This document shows, piece after piece, positions 7,576 to 14,439 of a stretch of DNA of 16,062 nt. Numbering within the stretch: position 1 is the stretch's first letter; every line of letters begins with the position of its first letter. Under the pieces are notes generated by a model. That model made no database searches, had not been told where the DNA came from, and worked only from the letters and a program-made list of their open reading frames with translations. The position numbers and the translations under genes were made by a program. The stretch is from an uncultured Eubacteriales bacterium (GTDB lineage: Bacteria; Bacillota; Clostridia; Oscillospirales; CAG-272), in NCBI GenBank assembly GCA_934378145.1, contig CAKXXW010000039.1:1-16062 (forward strand), given 5' to 3'.

Positions 7576-7598
7576 TCGTAGAGTTGGTAAATCTACGA
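7576..7598 (+). repeat. Dyad repeat, copy B (at the start of the small transcript)
   Basis: Inverted copy of the repeat at 7428-7450. Here TCGTAGA (7576-7582) pairs with TCTACGA (7592-7598), and the pairing can extend inward with one mismatch. It starts 4 bases after the -10 box, so it covers the predicted transcription start. That is an operator-like position, and it would also be the 5' hairpin of the RNA. Confidence 0.6.
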
Positions 7599-7636
7599 AA
7601 AAAACCTCGCAGAAATCTGCGAGGTTTTTTCTTTTT
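7578..7636 (+). ncRNA. Candidate small RNA of about 55-60 nt
   Basis: A consensus promoter predicts a transcript starting near 7578. It would form a 5' hairpin from the dyad repeat, then an A-rich linker, then a 9-bp terminator stem with an AA loop and a TTTTTTCTTTTT tail. No start codon with a ribosome-binding site fits inside it. The layout (promoter, hairpin, terminator, no gene) is that of an independent small RNA. The opposite reading as a mere terminator for the gene on the right does not explain the promoter. I do not recognise any known RNA family. Its 5' hairpin resembles the one in the leader of the divergent pilin-like gene. Confidence 0.5.
7599..7636. terminator. Bidirectional intrinsic terminator
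   Basis: The stem CCTCGCAGA/TCTGCGAGG (7605-7613 with 7616-7624) is preceded by A runs and followed by six T. It can stop the plus-strand short transcript and also the minus-strand flavoprotein transcript ending at 7677. Both strands have a T tract in the right place. Confidence 0.85.
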
Positions 7637-7676
7637 ATAATTTTTTGCGTAAGGGTCGGAGAACCCTTCTCTGCCC

Positions 7677-8984
7677 TCAGATCACGCCGCCGCGCGAGAG
7701 AAGCACCTCACGCAAAGCGTCGGTGTCGACCTTCGTGACCGGGCAGTCGCCGTTATCGCGGGCAAGCGACGCCGCAACGCCGGCAGCCTCGCCGAGCGCC
7801 ATGCAGGTACCCTGCACCCTTATCGACGCGAACGCCGTCATATCGGCAGAGATGCTTCTTCCCGCGACGATCAGGTTATCCGACGCCTCCGACACGAGGC
7901 TCCGGTACGGGACGGACGCCGGCTGTGCGAGCGAGCGGCAGACCTGCTTCTGATCCGAGGTGCTGTGAATATCTATCGGGTGCGAGCATTTCGCCACCGT
8001 GTCGGGGAAATGATAGCCCGAGAGGTACTCCTCCGCCGTCAGGATGTGCATTCCCTCGAGGTGGCGCGTCTCACGCACGCCCGCGTTGATGCCCGAGGAC
8101 ACGATGCTGCAATTCTTAAACTCCGGGTAAGCCTCTTTCATAAGCTCTGTGAGAGCGAACATATCCTCACGGAGCTGAGCCTCCGCTGCGGTCATTGCCT
8201 CGCGGTCGGTCGCGTCCGCCGCCGCGCGCGTGACATTCACCGCGAGCGCATTGCCCGTGACCGTAACATTGAACCACGGACCGCCGAACTGCGGCGCCCT
8301 GCCCTCGGTATACTTTTCGCTGAGGTAGTTATGTATGACATCATTCACCGAGCGTTTCTGCCCCTTGCCGTCATGGTGGATGCAGTTTTTCAGCAGGTCG
8401 GTAGTCGCGTCTACTCCGTCGAGCAGGAAGCAGAGCGACATGGGCTGAAGGCCTCTCTCGACCTTCTGCATGGGGAGCCCCGCGCGGAAAGCTATATCCG
8501 CATCGCCCGTCGCGTCGATGAAATATTTCCCGGCGACAGCCTCGGTTCCGTTTTTCGATTCGATGACGACAGCCGTGACCTTCTTGCCCTCGGTCAGGCA
8601 ATCGGAAACGAAGGCGTTCGTGTAAAGCGTCACGCCCGCCTCGCGCACCATTCTCGCGGCGATGAGCTTATAGTATTCGGGGTCGAACGAGATATGTCCG
8701 TTCGGCAGCTCGGCGATCGCCGCACCGGCTTCTATCATCCTGTTGATAAATTCCCATGTAATGCCCCCGACGACGCGCTCGCCGCGAAGATGAACTCCGC
8801 TTATCGGGAGGACATAGCCCGCAGTCGCGGTACCTCCGAGAAAGCCGTAACGCTCTATCAGCGCGGTCTTCTTTCCGCACCTTGCCGCAGAAACAGCAGC
8901 TACCCAGCCTGCGGGGCCTCCGCCGCAAACGACGACATCGTATTCCCCGACGACGGGAACATTCTTTTCGATCCTTATATCCAT
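7677..8984 (-). CDS. FAD-dependent oxidoreductase (FAD_oxidored family)
   Basis: A 435-residue flavoprotein with an N-terminal Rossmann fold. The dinucleotide motif is GGGPAG at 21-26, followed by LIERYGFLGGTATAG (42-56) with the ribose-binding glutamate E44. A further family motif is YFIDATGDADIAFRAG in the middle of the protein. The overall pattern fits FAD_oxidored (PF12831), whose members often accompany carbohydrate-active enzyme genes in gut and environmental bacteria. The substrate is unknown. The start at 8984 has AGGAG six or seven bases upstream; an in-frame ATG five codons earlier would itself contain that ribosome-binding site, so I rejected it. There is no signal peptide, so the protein is cytoplasmic. 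It is a single-gene unit with its own consensus promoter and terminator. Confidence 0.88.
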   Translation of the reverse strand: MDIRIEKNVPVVGEYDVVVCGGGPAGWVAAVSAARCGKKTALIERYGFLGGTATAGYVLPISGVHLRGERVVGGITWEFINRMIEAGAAIAELPNGHISFDPEYYKLIAARMVREAGVTLYTNAFVSDCLTEGKKVTAVVIESKNGTEAVAGKYFIDATGDADIAFRAGLPMQKVERGLQPMSLCFLLDGVDATTDLLKNCIHHDGKGQKRSVNDVIHNYLSEKYTEGRAPQFGGPWFNVTVTGNALAVNVTRAAADATDREAMTAAEAQLREDMFALTELMKEAYPEFKNCSIVSSGINAGVRETRHLEGMHILTAEEYLSGYHFPDTVAKCSHPIDIHSTSDQKQVCRSLAQPASVPYRSLVSEASDNLIVAGRSISADMTAFASIRVQGTCMALGEAAGVAASLARDNGDCPVTKVDTDALREVLLSRGGVI

Positions 8985-9014
8985 GATATTCTCCTGCAAA
9001 GTTTTTTCGGGAAT

Positions 9015-9043
9015 ATTATACTACTTTTCAGACGCTTTGTCAA
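9015..9043 (-). promoter_or_regulatory. Consensus SigA promoter of the flavoprotein gene
   Basis: On the minus strand an exact TTGACA (9043-9038), a 17-base spacer and an exact TATAAT (9020-9015). The start is predicted near 9008, giving a leader of about 24 bases. The -35 box begins only 3 bases after the stem of the preceding terminator. Confidence 0.88.
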
Positions 9044-9046
9044 TGC

Positions 9047-9078
9047 AAAAGGCTGTCGCCGTGGCGACAGCCTTTTTT
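9047..9078 (-). terminator. Intrinsic terminator of the GLUG surface-protein gene
   Basis: A 14-bp perfect stem (9047-9060 with 9063-9076) closes a 2-base gap, so the real loop is somewhat larger. T runs lie on both sides, so it could work in both directions. It is placed about 35 bases past the stop of the minus-strand gene ending at 9112. Confidence 0.88.
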
Positions 9079-9111
9079 ATCGGGATTGAACTTATAAGAT
9101 TATAAGGTCAA

Positions 9112-10863
9112 TCAGAATTTCTTTTTGACTACCACGAAAGCAGCGCTTCCGACGAGAACAGCCGCGAGAGCAGCAACAGCGGTGAATCCGCCGCAGCCTG
9201 CGCAACCGCCTTCGTTGGGGGAAGGAGCAGCAGTGGTGTTGTTCTCAGAGGGCTTTGTGGTGTTGTTATTGGGTTTCTCGCTGGTGGGAACCGCTTCGGT
9301 AGTGGTATCATCGCCCTCCTCGGTAGTGGTATCTTCTATTTCCTCGGTCGTGGTGACGATCATGATGTCGGTCTTATCAGCGGCGAGACGGGCGGCGCGC
9401 TTTGTGGCGTCGAACTCGACCTTACCGTTGTTGACAACCAGAACATCCTGCTCGTTGGCATCCTGAGCAAGACCGTTGAGAGCGGTGTTGAGAGTGGTAA
9501 CGACATTTGCAATCTCGTCTTCGGTGCAACGCTTTACGCCTTCACGAGCCTGATCGAACGGGATGACCTGCTCTGCATTCTTAGCAGCAGTCGCATAGGT
9601 ATAATACTCGGTGGTGCCGTAATCGCAGATGTAGAGATTCTCGATAGGCATCGTCATAACCTTTGCGCTGGAGCAACCAAGTACGCATCTGAAGAACTTG
9701 AGTGTACCGGCTTCGTCCTTATCGGCTGCGCCCTCATTGAGTCTGAGGTTGCCCTGTGCGAAGCAGTTTCTGTATGTATTGTAGCAGGAGTTCGAGTAAC
9801 CGGTAAGAAGTCCGACAAAAATCTCACCGACACTCTTATCGGCATAGGCAGGAAGTCCGCCGTAGACATCGCCGATCGAAACGCAGCCTTCCAGTGTCCA
9901 ATAAGCGTTTGTGGAAGAACCGGTAGCATAGCTGTAACCGAACATACCGCCGACACGGTATCCGCCCTTGATAGTGCCGTAGTTGGCGCAACGGACGAGG
10001 TAGTAAGTATCGACTCTGTTACCGCTGGAACCGAGGTATGCGAACATACCGCCGGCGTCATAGTTGCTGGTGATATCACCGGTGTTTATGCAGTCGTAGG
10101 TATCGACATCGTATGTTCCTCCGCCGTAACCCGCGTTAGCCGCAATTCCGGCAGCGCCGCCGCGGTTTGCCTTGCTGGTGATGTTACCGCTGTTCTCGCA
10201 GAAACGGAACTCGGCGCGGTAGCAACGACCGACTATACCGCCGGCATAGACATTGAAGTTGATACCCTTTGTCACATTGTCCTCGCTGGAGTAGTTGACA
10301 AGGACAGAGCTGTTTGTTACGCTCTTTGTATTCTTGCAGTTGATGAACTTAAGGTTCGCATACTTGTCGCCGAATCCGAGAAGGCCGCCGGCATACTTTC
10401 CGCCACCGATATCGGTCGGGTTGTTATTGGCATCAACTTTGGTGACTTCCACATCGGTGATTTCGATCTCGACATTGACGGTGATGTTAAGGAAAGTAAT
10501 ATCCTCGCCATTGGGAGCGCTCGCCTTGCGGGCGACAGCACCGACATCCTGCTTCGAAGCAGTGATCTTACCCTCAAGGGTGAGGTCGCAGATACCGCCG
10601 TTGAAGTCCTCAAACATAGGAGCGGACAGGGTGATCTTGTGATTCTTACCATAGATCTCGCCGCTGAAGGGCTGTTCATAGGTCTTCGTAAGAGTCAGAT
10701 CGTTTTCGATCGAGTAGTAGCCGTTGGGCTCCATTGCAAGGAACTCGGCTTCGGTCGTAATCTTCTTGATTTCCGATTCGGGTCTCTCATAAGCGGAAGC
10801 ACCTATGACGACGATCGAAAGAAGCATTGCGACGCTGAGAATGATTGCAAGTGTTTTGCGCAT
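9112..10863 (-). CDS. Secreted GLUG-repeat surface protein with C-terminal membrane anchor
   Basis: A 583-residue exported protein. A Sec signal peptide covers residues 1-24, with cleavage expected after ASA. A beta-helix-like region follows from about 35. It opens with PFSGEIYGKNHKI (65-77), much like the pilin-like protein. GLUG-type units follow, such as FRFCENSGNIT (219-229), TYDCINTGDIT (255-265), VRCANYGTIKGG (290-301) and LEGCVSIGDVYGG (324-336), joined by GGIVG, GGMFAY and GGMFGY turns. Residues 505-550 are a Thr/Glu/Pro/Asn-rich linker, probably spanning the wall. The tail has GGCAGCGG (552-559), a membrane helix (560-579) and the end KKKF. This tail is common in clostridial surface proteins but is not an LPXTG signal. 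Start at 10863 was chosen for its signal peptide and GAGAGG ribosome-binding site. Function is probably adhesion or cell-surface structure. Confidence 0.85.
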   Translation of the reverse strand: MRKTLAIILSVAMLLSIVVIGASAYERPESEIKKITTEAEFLAMEPNGYYSIENDLTLTKTYEQPFSGEIYGKNHKITLSAPMFEDFNGGICDLTLEGKITASKQDVGAVARKASAPNGEDITFLNITVNVEIEITDVEVTKVDANNNPTDIGGGKYAGGLLGFGDKYANLKFINCKNTKSVTNSSVLVNYSSEDNVTKGINFNVYAGGIVGRCYRAEFRFCENSGNITSKANRGGAAGIAANAGYGGGTYDVDTYDCINTGDITSNYDAGGMFAYLGSSGNRVDTYYLVRCANYGTIKGGYRVGGMFGYSYATGSSTNAYWTLEGCVSIGDVYGGLPAYADKSVGEIFVGLLTGYSNSCYNTYRNCFAQGNLRLNEGAADKDEAGTLKFFRCVLGCSSAKVMTMPIENLYICDYGTTEYYTYATAAKNAEQVIPFDQAREGVKRCTEDEIANVVTTLNTALNGLAQDANEQDVLVVNNGKVEFDATKRAARLAADKTDIMIVTTTEEIEDTTTEEGDDTTTEAVPTSEKPNNNTTKPSENNTTAAPSPNEGGCAGCGGFTAVAALAAVLVGSAAFVVVKKKF

Positions 10864-10933
10864 AACAATAAACCTCTCTAAAATGTAGTCAAACTGCCTT
10901 CTCCGGAGCGGAGAGCGGCTCATTTGTACTTGT

Positions 10934-10962
10934 ATTATAGCAAGCAACGCGCCGATTGTCAA
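10934..10962 (-). promoter_or_regulatory. Consensus SigA promoter of the GLUG surface-protein gene
   Basis: On the minus strand an exact TTGACA (10962-10957), a 17-base spacer and an exact TATAAT (10939-10934). The leader of about 65 bases includes an imperfect GC-rich hairpin near 10895-10919. Confidence 0.9.
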
Positions 10963-11010
10963 GTTTTTTGCATTATTCAGAATCAAATTCGGCGCTTTGC
11001 ACAATTCTGC

Positions 11011-11042
11011 CCGAAAATAATGGTCACAAACACGATTTTCGG
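11011..11042. promoter_or_regulatory. Dyad upstream of the GH106-like gene promoter, possible regulator site
   Basis: CCGAAAAT (11011-11018) and its exact inverse ATTTTCGG (11035-11042) are 16 bases apart, with the right arm 9 bases before the -35 box. This position suits an activator of the glycosidase gene. It lies between two diverging promoters, so it could also influence the surface-protein gene. The regulator is unknown and chance remains possible. Confidence 0.35.
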
Positions 11043-11051
11043 ATTTTTTGA

Positions 11052-11081
11052 TTGACAATAAAGTACAGAGAGCCTTATAAT
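11052..11081 (+). promoter_or_regulatory. Consensus SigA promoter of the glycosidase operon
   Basis: Exact TTGACA at 11052-11057 and exact TATAAT at 11076-11081, with an 18-base spacer. The predicted start near 11088 gives a leader of about 26 bases. It would drive the glycosidase, the small Fe-S protein and the ABC-F gene. Confidence 0.88.
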
Positions 11082-11113
11082 AGTATAGCTTTTATTTTTT
11101 ACGGAGGTACAGA

Positions 11114-14100
11114 ATGCTTTATCCGAAAAACAATGAGCCGACGCTCTCACCCGAGCTTTTCCGCTCACCCACCTGCGAATACCGCTCCGCGCCCTTCTGG
11201 GCATGGAACTGCCGTCTTGAGAAAGACGAACTGCTCCGTCAGGCAGACATCCTCGGCGAGATGGGCTTCGGCGGTTATCATATGCATGTCCGCTCCGGAC
11301 TCGCCACCGAATATCTCGGGGACGAGTTCATGGATCTCATATCCGACTGTGTGAACAGAGCAAAGAAGAACAAGATGCTCGCGTGGCTCTACGACGAAGA
11401 CCGCTGGCCGTCGGGCTTTGCCGGTGGACTTGTGACAAGGGACGAAAAGTACCGTATGCGGTACCTTCTCTTCACCGCCGTGCCTTACGAGAAAGCCGGC
11501 GCCGACAAGTCGGAATACGCAAACGAGCAGAACCGCGCCAAGCGCTCGGGGGTAAATTCAAAGCTCATCGCGCGCTACGACATAACCCTTGACGAAAAGG
11601 GATGCCTCAGGGAATACCGCCTGCTCGAAGACGGCAAGGAGCCGCGCGGCTTCGTCAGATACGCCTACATAGAGTCGCCGCAGAACAGCCCGAGATACAA
11701 CGGCTTCACCTATGTCAACACGCTTGACAGGAAGGCTATCGACCGCTTCATCGAGGTGACTCATGAAAGATATAAGAATAAAATAGGAAGCGAATTCGGC
11801 AAGACCGTCCCCGCGATCTTCGCGGACGAGCCTCAGACGACCTTCAAGACAACCATGAAGACGCCCTTCTCGACCGACGACGTGACTCTTCCATTTACCG
11901 ACGACCTTGAGGAGAGCTTCAGAGCGGCTTACGGTTTTTCGCTTATCGAGCGGCTTCCCGAGCTGTTCTGGGAGCTTCCGGACGGCGGAGTCTCACGCAC
12001 AAGATACCTCTATCACGACCACACAGCCGAGAGATTTGCAGAGGCTTTCTCCTATAACATCGGCGATTGGTGCAGAAAGAACGGGATACTCTTCACCGGA
12101 CACATGATGCGGGAGCCGTCTCTCGAATCGCAGACCTCCGCGGTCGGCGAAACGATGAGAAATTACCCCGGATTCACGATCCCCGGCATAGATATGCTCG
12201 CCTTCCGCCGCGAATTCAACACGGCAAAACAGGCGCAGTCCGCCGTCAACCAGCAGGGCGCCGAGGGCATGATGAGCGAGCTTTACGGCGTTACGACATG
12301 GGATATGGATTTCCGCGGCTACAAGACCTCAGGCGACTGGCAGGCGGCTCTCGGAGTCACCGTGCGCGTCCCGCACCTCTCGTGGGTGTCGATGGAGGGC
12401 GAAGCCAAGCGCGACTACCCCGCCTCGATAAACTATCAGTCGCCGTGGTATAAGGAGTATCCCTTCATTGAAGATCACTTTGCAAGAGTGAATACGGTCA
12501 TGACAAGAGGCAAGCCGGTCGTAAGAGTAGGTGTCATCCACCCGATCGAGAGCTTCTGGCTGAATTGGGGTCCGAATTCGCAGACCTCGCTCAGACGCTC
12601 GCAGCTCGACCGCGAATTTGCCGACCTCACCGAATGGCTGCTCTTCGGCGGGATCGACTTCGACTTCATCTGCGAATCGACGCTCCCGAAGCTCTGCAGC
12701 GACGGCAAGGCGCCCTTCACGGTCGGAAATATGAAGTACGACGCCGTGATAGTCCCCGGCTGCGAAACGCTCAGAAGCACCACGCTCGAGCGCCTCACAT
12801 CCTTCGCTCATTCGGGCGGAAAGCTGATATTTGCCGGCAGGATGCCGACGCTCCTTGACGCGATGCCCTCCGACCTTCCCGCAAAGCTCTTCTCGGAAAG
12901 CACACAGGTCGAATTCTCGCGCGCGTCCCTGCTCGACGCTCTCGAGCCCTTCCGCACACTGAAGATCACCTCGGGCTCGGGCTCGCTGACCTCGAATTTC
13001 ATCTACCGCATGAGGTGCGACGGGGATTCGCTGATTCTCTTCATCGCGCACGGCAAGGACAACGCCAACCGCGACCTTTCAAAGACGGAGGGCATAAAGG
13101 TGACCCTGCCCGGACACTATAAAGTGAAGCTTTACGACACTCTCACGGGCGAGATAAAGCCCATGGCGTACCGTCACGAGGGCGGCTCGACGGTGATCTC
13201 CGCGACACTTCAGCAGGCAGACAGCCTCCTTCTCGGACTCACGCCTTCGGAGGAAGCCTTCGCCGCTCCCGAAGCGCCCGCAAAGCCGACCGAGAGCCTC
13301 TCGCTTCCGGTCTGCTGCGAGAACCGCTTCGTACTTGACGAGCCGAACGCGCTGCTGCTCGACATCGCCGAATGGGCGCTCGACGACGAGCCTATGAAGG
13401 GCGCCGAAGAGATCCTTCGCATCGACACAGCCGTCAGAAAACGCTTCGGATGGACTCCGTGGGGAGGCTCCGCCGACCAGCCGTGGTACATGCCGAAAAA
13501 GGCGCCCGATCACACCCTGCACCTGCGCTACACCTTCAGGAGCAGGATAGACCTTGCCGCTCCGACCCTTGCCATGGAGAATCCCGAAACGGCGACGGTG
13601 CGCTTCAATTCACAGCCCGTCGACACCTCGGCACCCGTCGGATATTACACCGATAAGTCAATAAAAACAGTCGTCCTTCCCGATATGCGCAAGGGGACGA
13701 ACACCCTTGAAATAGATATGCCGTACGGCGAGGCGACCGCCGCCGAAATAGTGTATATACTCGGCAAATTTGCAGTAGATGTCAGCGGATATGATTTAAC
13801 AGTCAATAGACTGCCCGATAAGATCGGATTCGGAGATATAACCTCACAGGGGCTTCCCTTTTACAGCGGAAAGCTCACATATATCCTTCCGGTAAGCGTA
13901 AAGAAGGCGGGAAAGCTGAACCTGAGGGTCCCGAAATTCCGCGCAACGCTTCTCCGTGCCACACTCGGTGAGGAGAGCTTCCCGATAGCCATCGCGCCCT
14001 ATGCCGCATCCTTTGAGGTAAAGAAGGGCAGACAGGAGCTGAAGCTCGACGCCTACATTCCGAGATCGAACGGGTTCGGTCCGATACACTGCGCCGACGA

Positions 14101-14242
14101 AAAGGTCTCATATCAGAGTCCCCGTTACTGGAGAACCACCGGCGACTCGTGGAGCTACGAATACTGCCTTATGACAGAGGGTATCATAAGCTCGCCCGAG
14201 CTTAAGCTCGATGTCTTCGGCAAAAAAGGAACAAACCGATGA
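11114..14242 (+). CDS. GH106-like glycoside hydrolase (alpha-L-rhamnosidase-type), cytoplasmic
   Basis: A 1042-residue protein resembling glycoside hydrolase family 106 (PF17132), whose characterised members are alpha-L-rhamnosidases. Family-type stretches are APFWAWNCRL (26-35), GGYHMHVRSGLATEYLG (53-69), WLYDEDRWPSGFAGG (91-105), FADEPQTTF (236-244) and GHMMREPS (329-336). Near 380-435 lies a block with NQQGAEGMMSELYG, then HLSWVSMEGEAKRDYPAS. Acidic residues there are candidates for the active site, but I cannot assign them with certainty. Residues about 780-905 look like a galactose-binding-type beta-sandwich. There is no signal peptide, so it likely acts inside the cell on imported oligosaccharides. 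No transporter lies in the window. GGAGG at 11103-11107 fits the start. It overlaps the next gene by 4 bases. The substrate could be another deoxysugar or uronic-acid-containing glycan. Confidence 0.82.
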   Translation: MLYPKNNEPTLSPELFRSPTCEYRSAPFWAWNCRLEKDELLRQADILGEMGFGGYHMHVRSGLATEYLGDEFMDLISDCVNRAKKNKMLAWLYDEDRWPSGFAGGLVTRDEKYRMRYLLFTAVPYEKAGADKSEYANEQNRAKRSGVNSKLIARYDITLDEKGCLREYRLLEDGKEPRGFVRYAYIESPQNSPRYNGFTYVNTLDRKAIDRFIEVTHERYKNKIGSEFGKTVPAIFADEPQTTFKTTMKTPFSTDDVTLPFTDDLEESFRAAYGFSLIERLPELFWELPDGGVSRTRYLYHDHTAERFAEAFSYNIGDWCRKNGILFTGHMMREPSLESQTSAVGETMRNYPGFTIPGIDMLAFRREFNTAKQAQSAVNQQGAEGMMSELYGVTTWDMDFRGYKTSGDWQAALGVTVRVPHLSWVSMEGEAKRDYPASINYQSPWYKEYPFIEDHFARVNTVMTRGKPVVRVGVIHPIESFWLNWGPNSQTSLRRSQLDREFADLTEWLLFGGIDFDFICESTLPKLCSDGKAPFTVGNMKYDAVIVPGCETLRSTTLERLTSFAHSGGKLIFAGRMPTLLDAMPSDLPAKLFSESTQVEFSRASLLDALEPFRTLKITSGSGSLTSNFIYRMRCDGDSLILFIAHGKDNANRDLSKTEGIKVTLPGHYKVKLYDTLTGEIKPMAYRHEGGSTVISATLQQADSLLLGLTPSEEAFAAPEAPAKPTESLSLPVCCENRFVLDEPNALLLDIAEWALDDEPMKGAEEILRIDTAVRKRFGWTPWGGSADQPWYMPKKAPDHTLHLRYTFRSRIDLAAPTLAMENPETATVRFNSQPVDTSAPVGYYTDKSIKTVVLPDMRKGTNTLEIDMPYGEATAAEIVYILGKFAVDVSGYDLTVNRLPDKIGFGDITSQGLPFYSGKLTYILPVSVKKAGKLNLRVPKFRATLLRATLGEESFPIAIAPYAASFEVKKGRQELKLDAYIPRSNGFGPIHCADEKVSYQSPRYWRTTGDSWSYEYCLMTEGIISSPELKLDVFGKKGTNR

Positions 14243-14433
14243 AAATAACGCTGAACCCCGACGAAGAGATCGTCAAAGCCGTAAAGGAAGGCCTTAAGCG
14301 CACGGGAGGCTACTGCCCCTGCCGCGTCGGGCGGCTCCCGGAAAACAAATGCATCTGCGAGGAGTTCCGCCGTCAGATGGCGGACCCGAATTTTCACGGT
14401 TACTGTCACTGCGGACTCTACTATAAGGAATAA
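14239..14433 (+). CDS. Minimal ferredoxin-thioredoxin-reductase catalytic-chain-like Fe-S protein
   Basis: A 64-residue protein with six cysteines in three pairs: CPC (26, 28), CIC (38, 40) and CHC (56, 58). This matches the catalytic (beta) chain of ferredoxin-thioredoxin reductase, in which four cysteines hold a [4Fe-4S] cluster and two form the redox disulfide. By that model C28 and C58 would be the disulfide, and C26, C38, C40 and C56 the ligands. Spacing here is CPC-x9-CIC-x15-CHC, whereas the plant and cyanobacterial enzyme has x16 and x8. Similar short proteins occur in Clostridia. No variable chain is seen. The ATG overlaps the TGA of the glycosidase gene, which implies translational coupling. 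Its partner (thioredoxin or another protein) is unknown. Confidence 0.8.
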   Translation: MKITLNPDEEIVKAVKEGLKRTGGYCPCRVGRLPENKCICEEFRRQMADPNFHGYCHCGLYYKE

Positions 14434-14439
14434 GCATCC

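Noticed and set aside
7428..7598. Inverted repeats as ends of an insertion sequence or MITE
   Set aside because: The internal 125 bases hold a promoter and AT-rich DNA but no transposase, and no flanking target duplication was seen. Each arm is itself palindromic, which fits an operator or RNA hairpin better.
7965..9089. 374-codon open frame on the plus strand opposite the flavoprotein gene
   Set aside because: It runs antisense through a strong FAD-family gene, crosses that gene's promoter, has no ribosome-binding site and no recognisable domain. It is a GC-rich shadow frame.
10864..11058. 65-residue upstream extension of the GLUG surface protein
   Set aside because: It spans the consensus promoter at 10934-10962 and would hide the signal peptide. 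The ATG at 10863 has a ribosome-binding site and a clean Sec signal.
11558..11764. Small open frames in the glycosidase region
   Set aside because: All overlap the well-supported 1042-residue gene in other frames, with no ribosome-binding sites or recognisable products.
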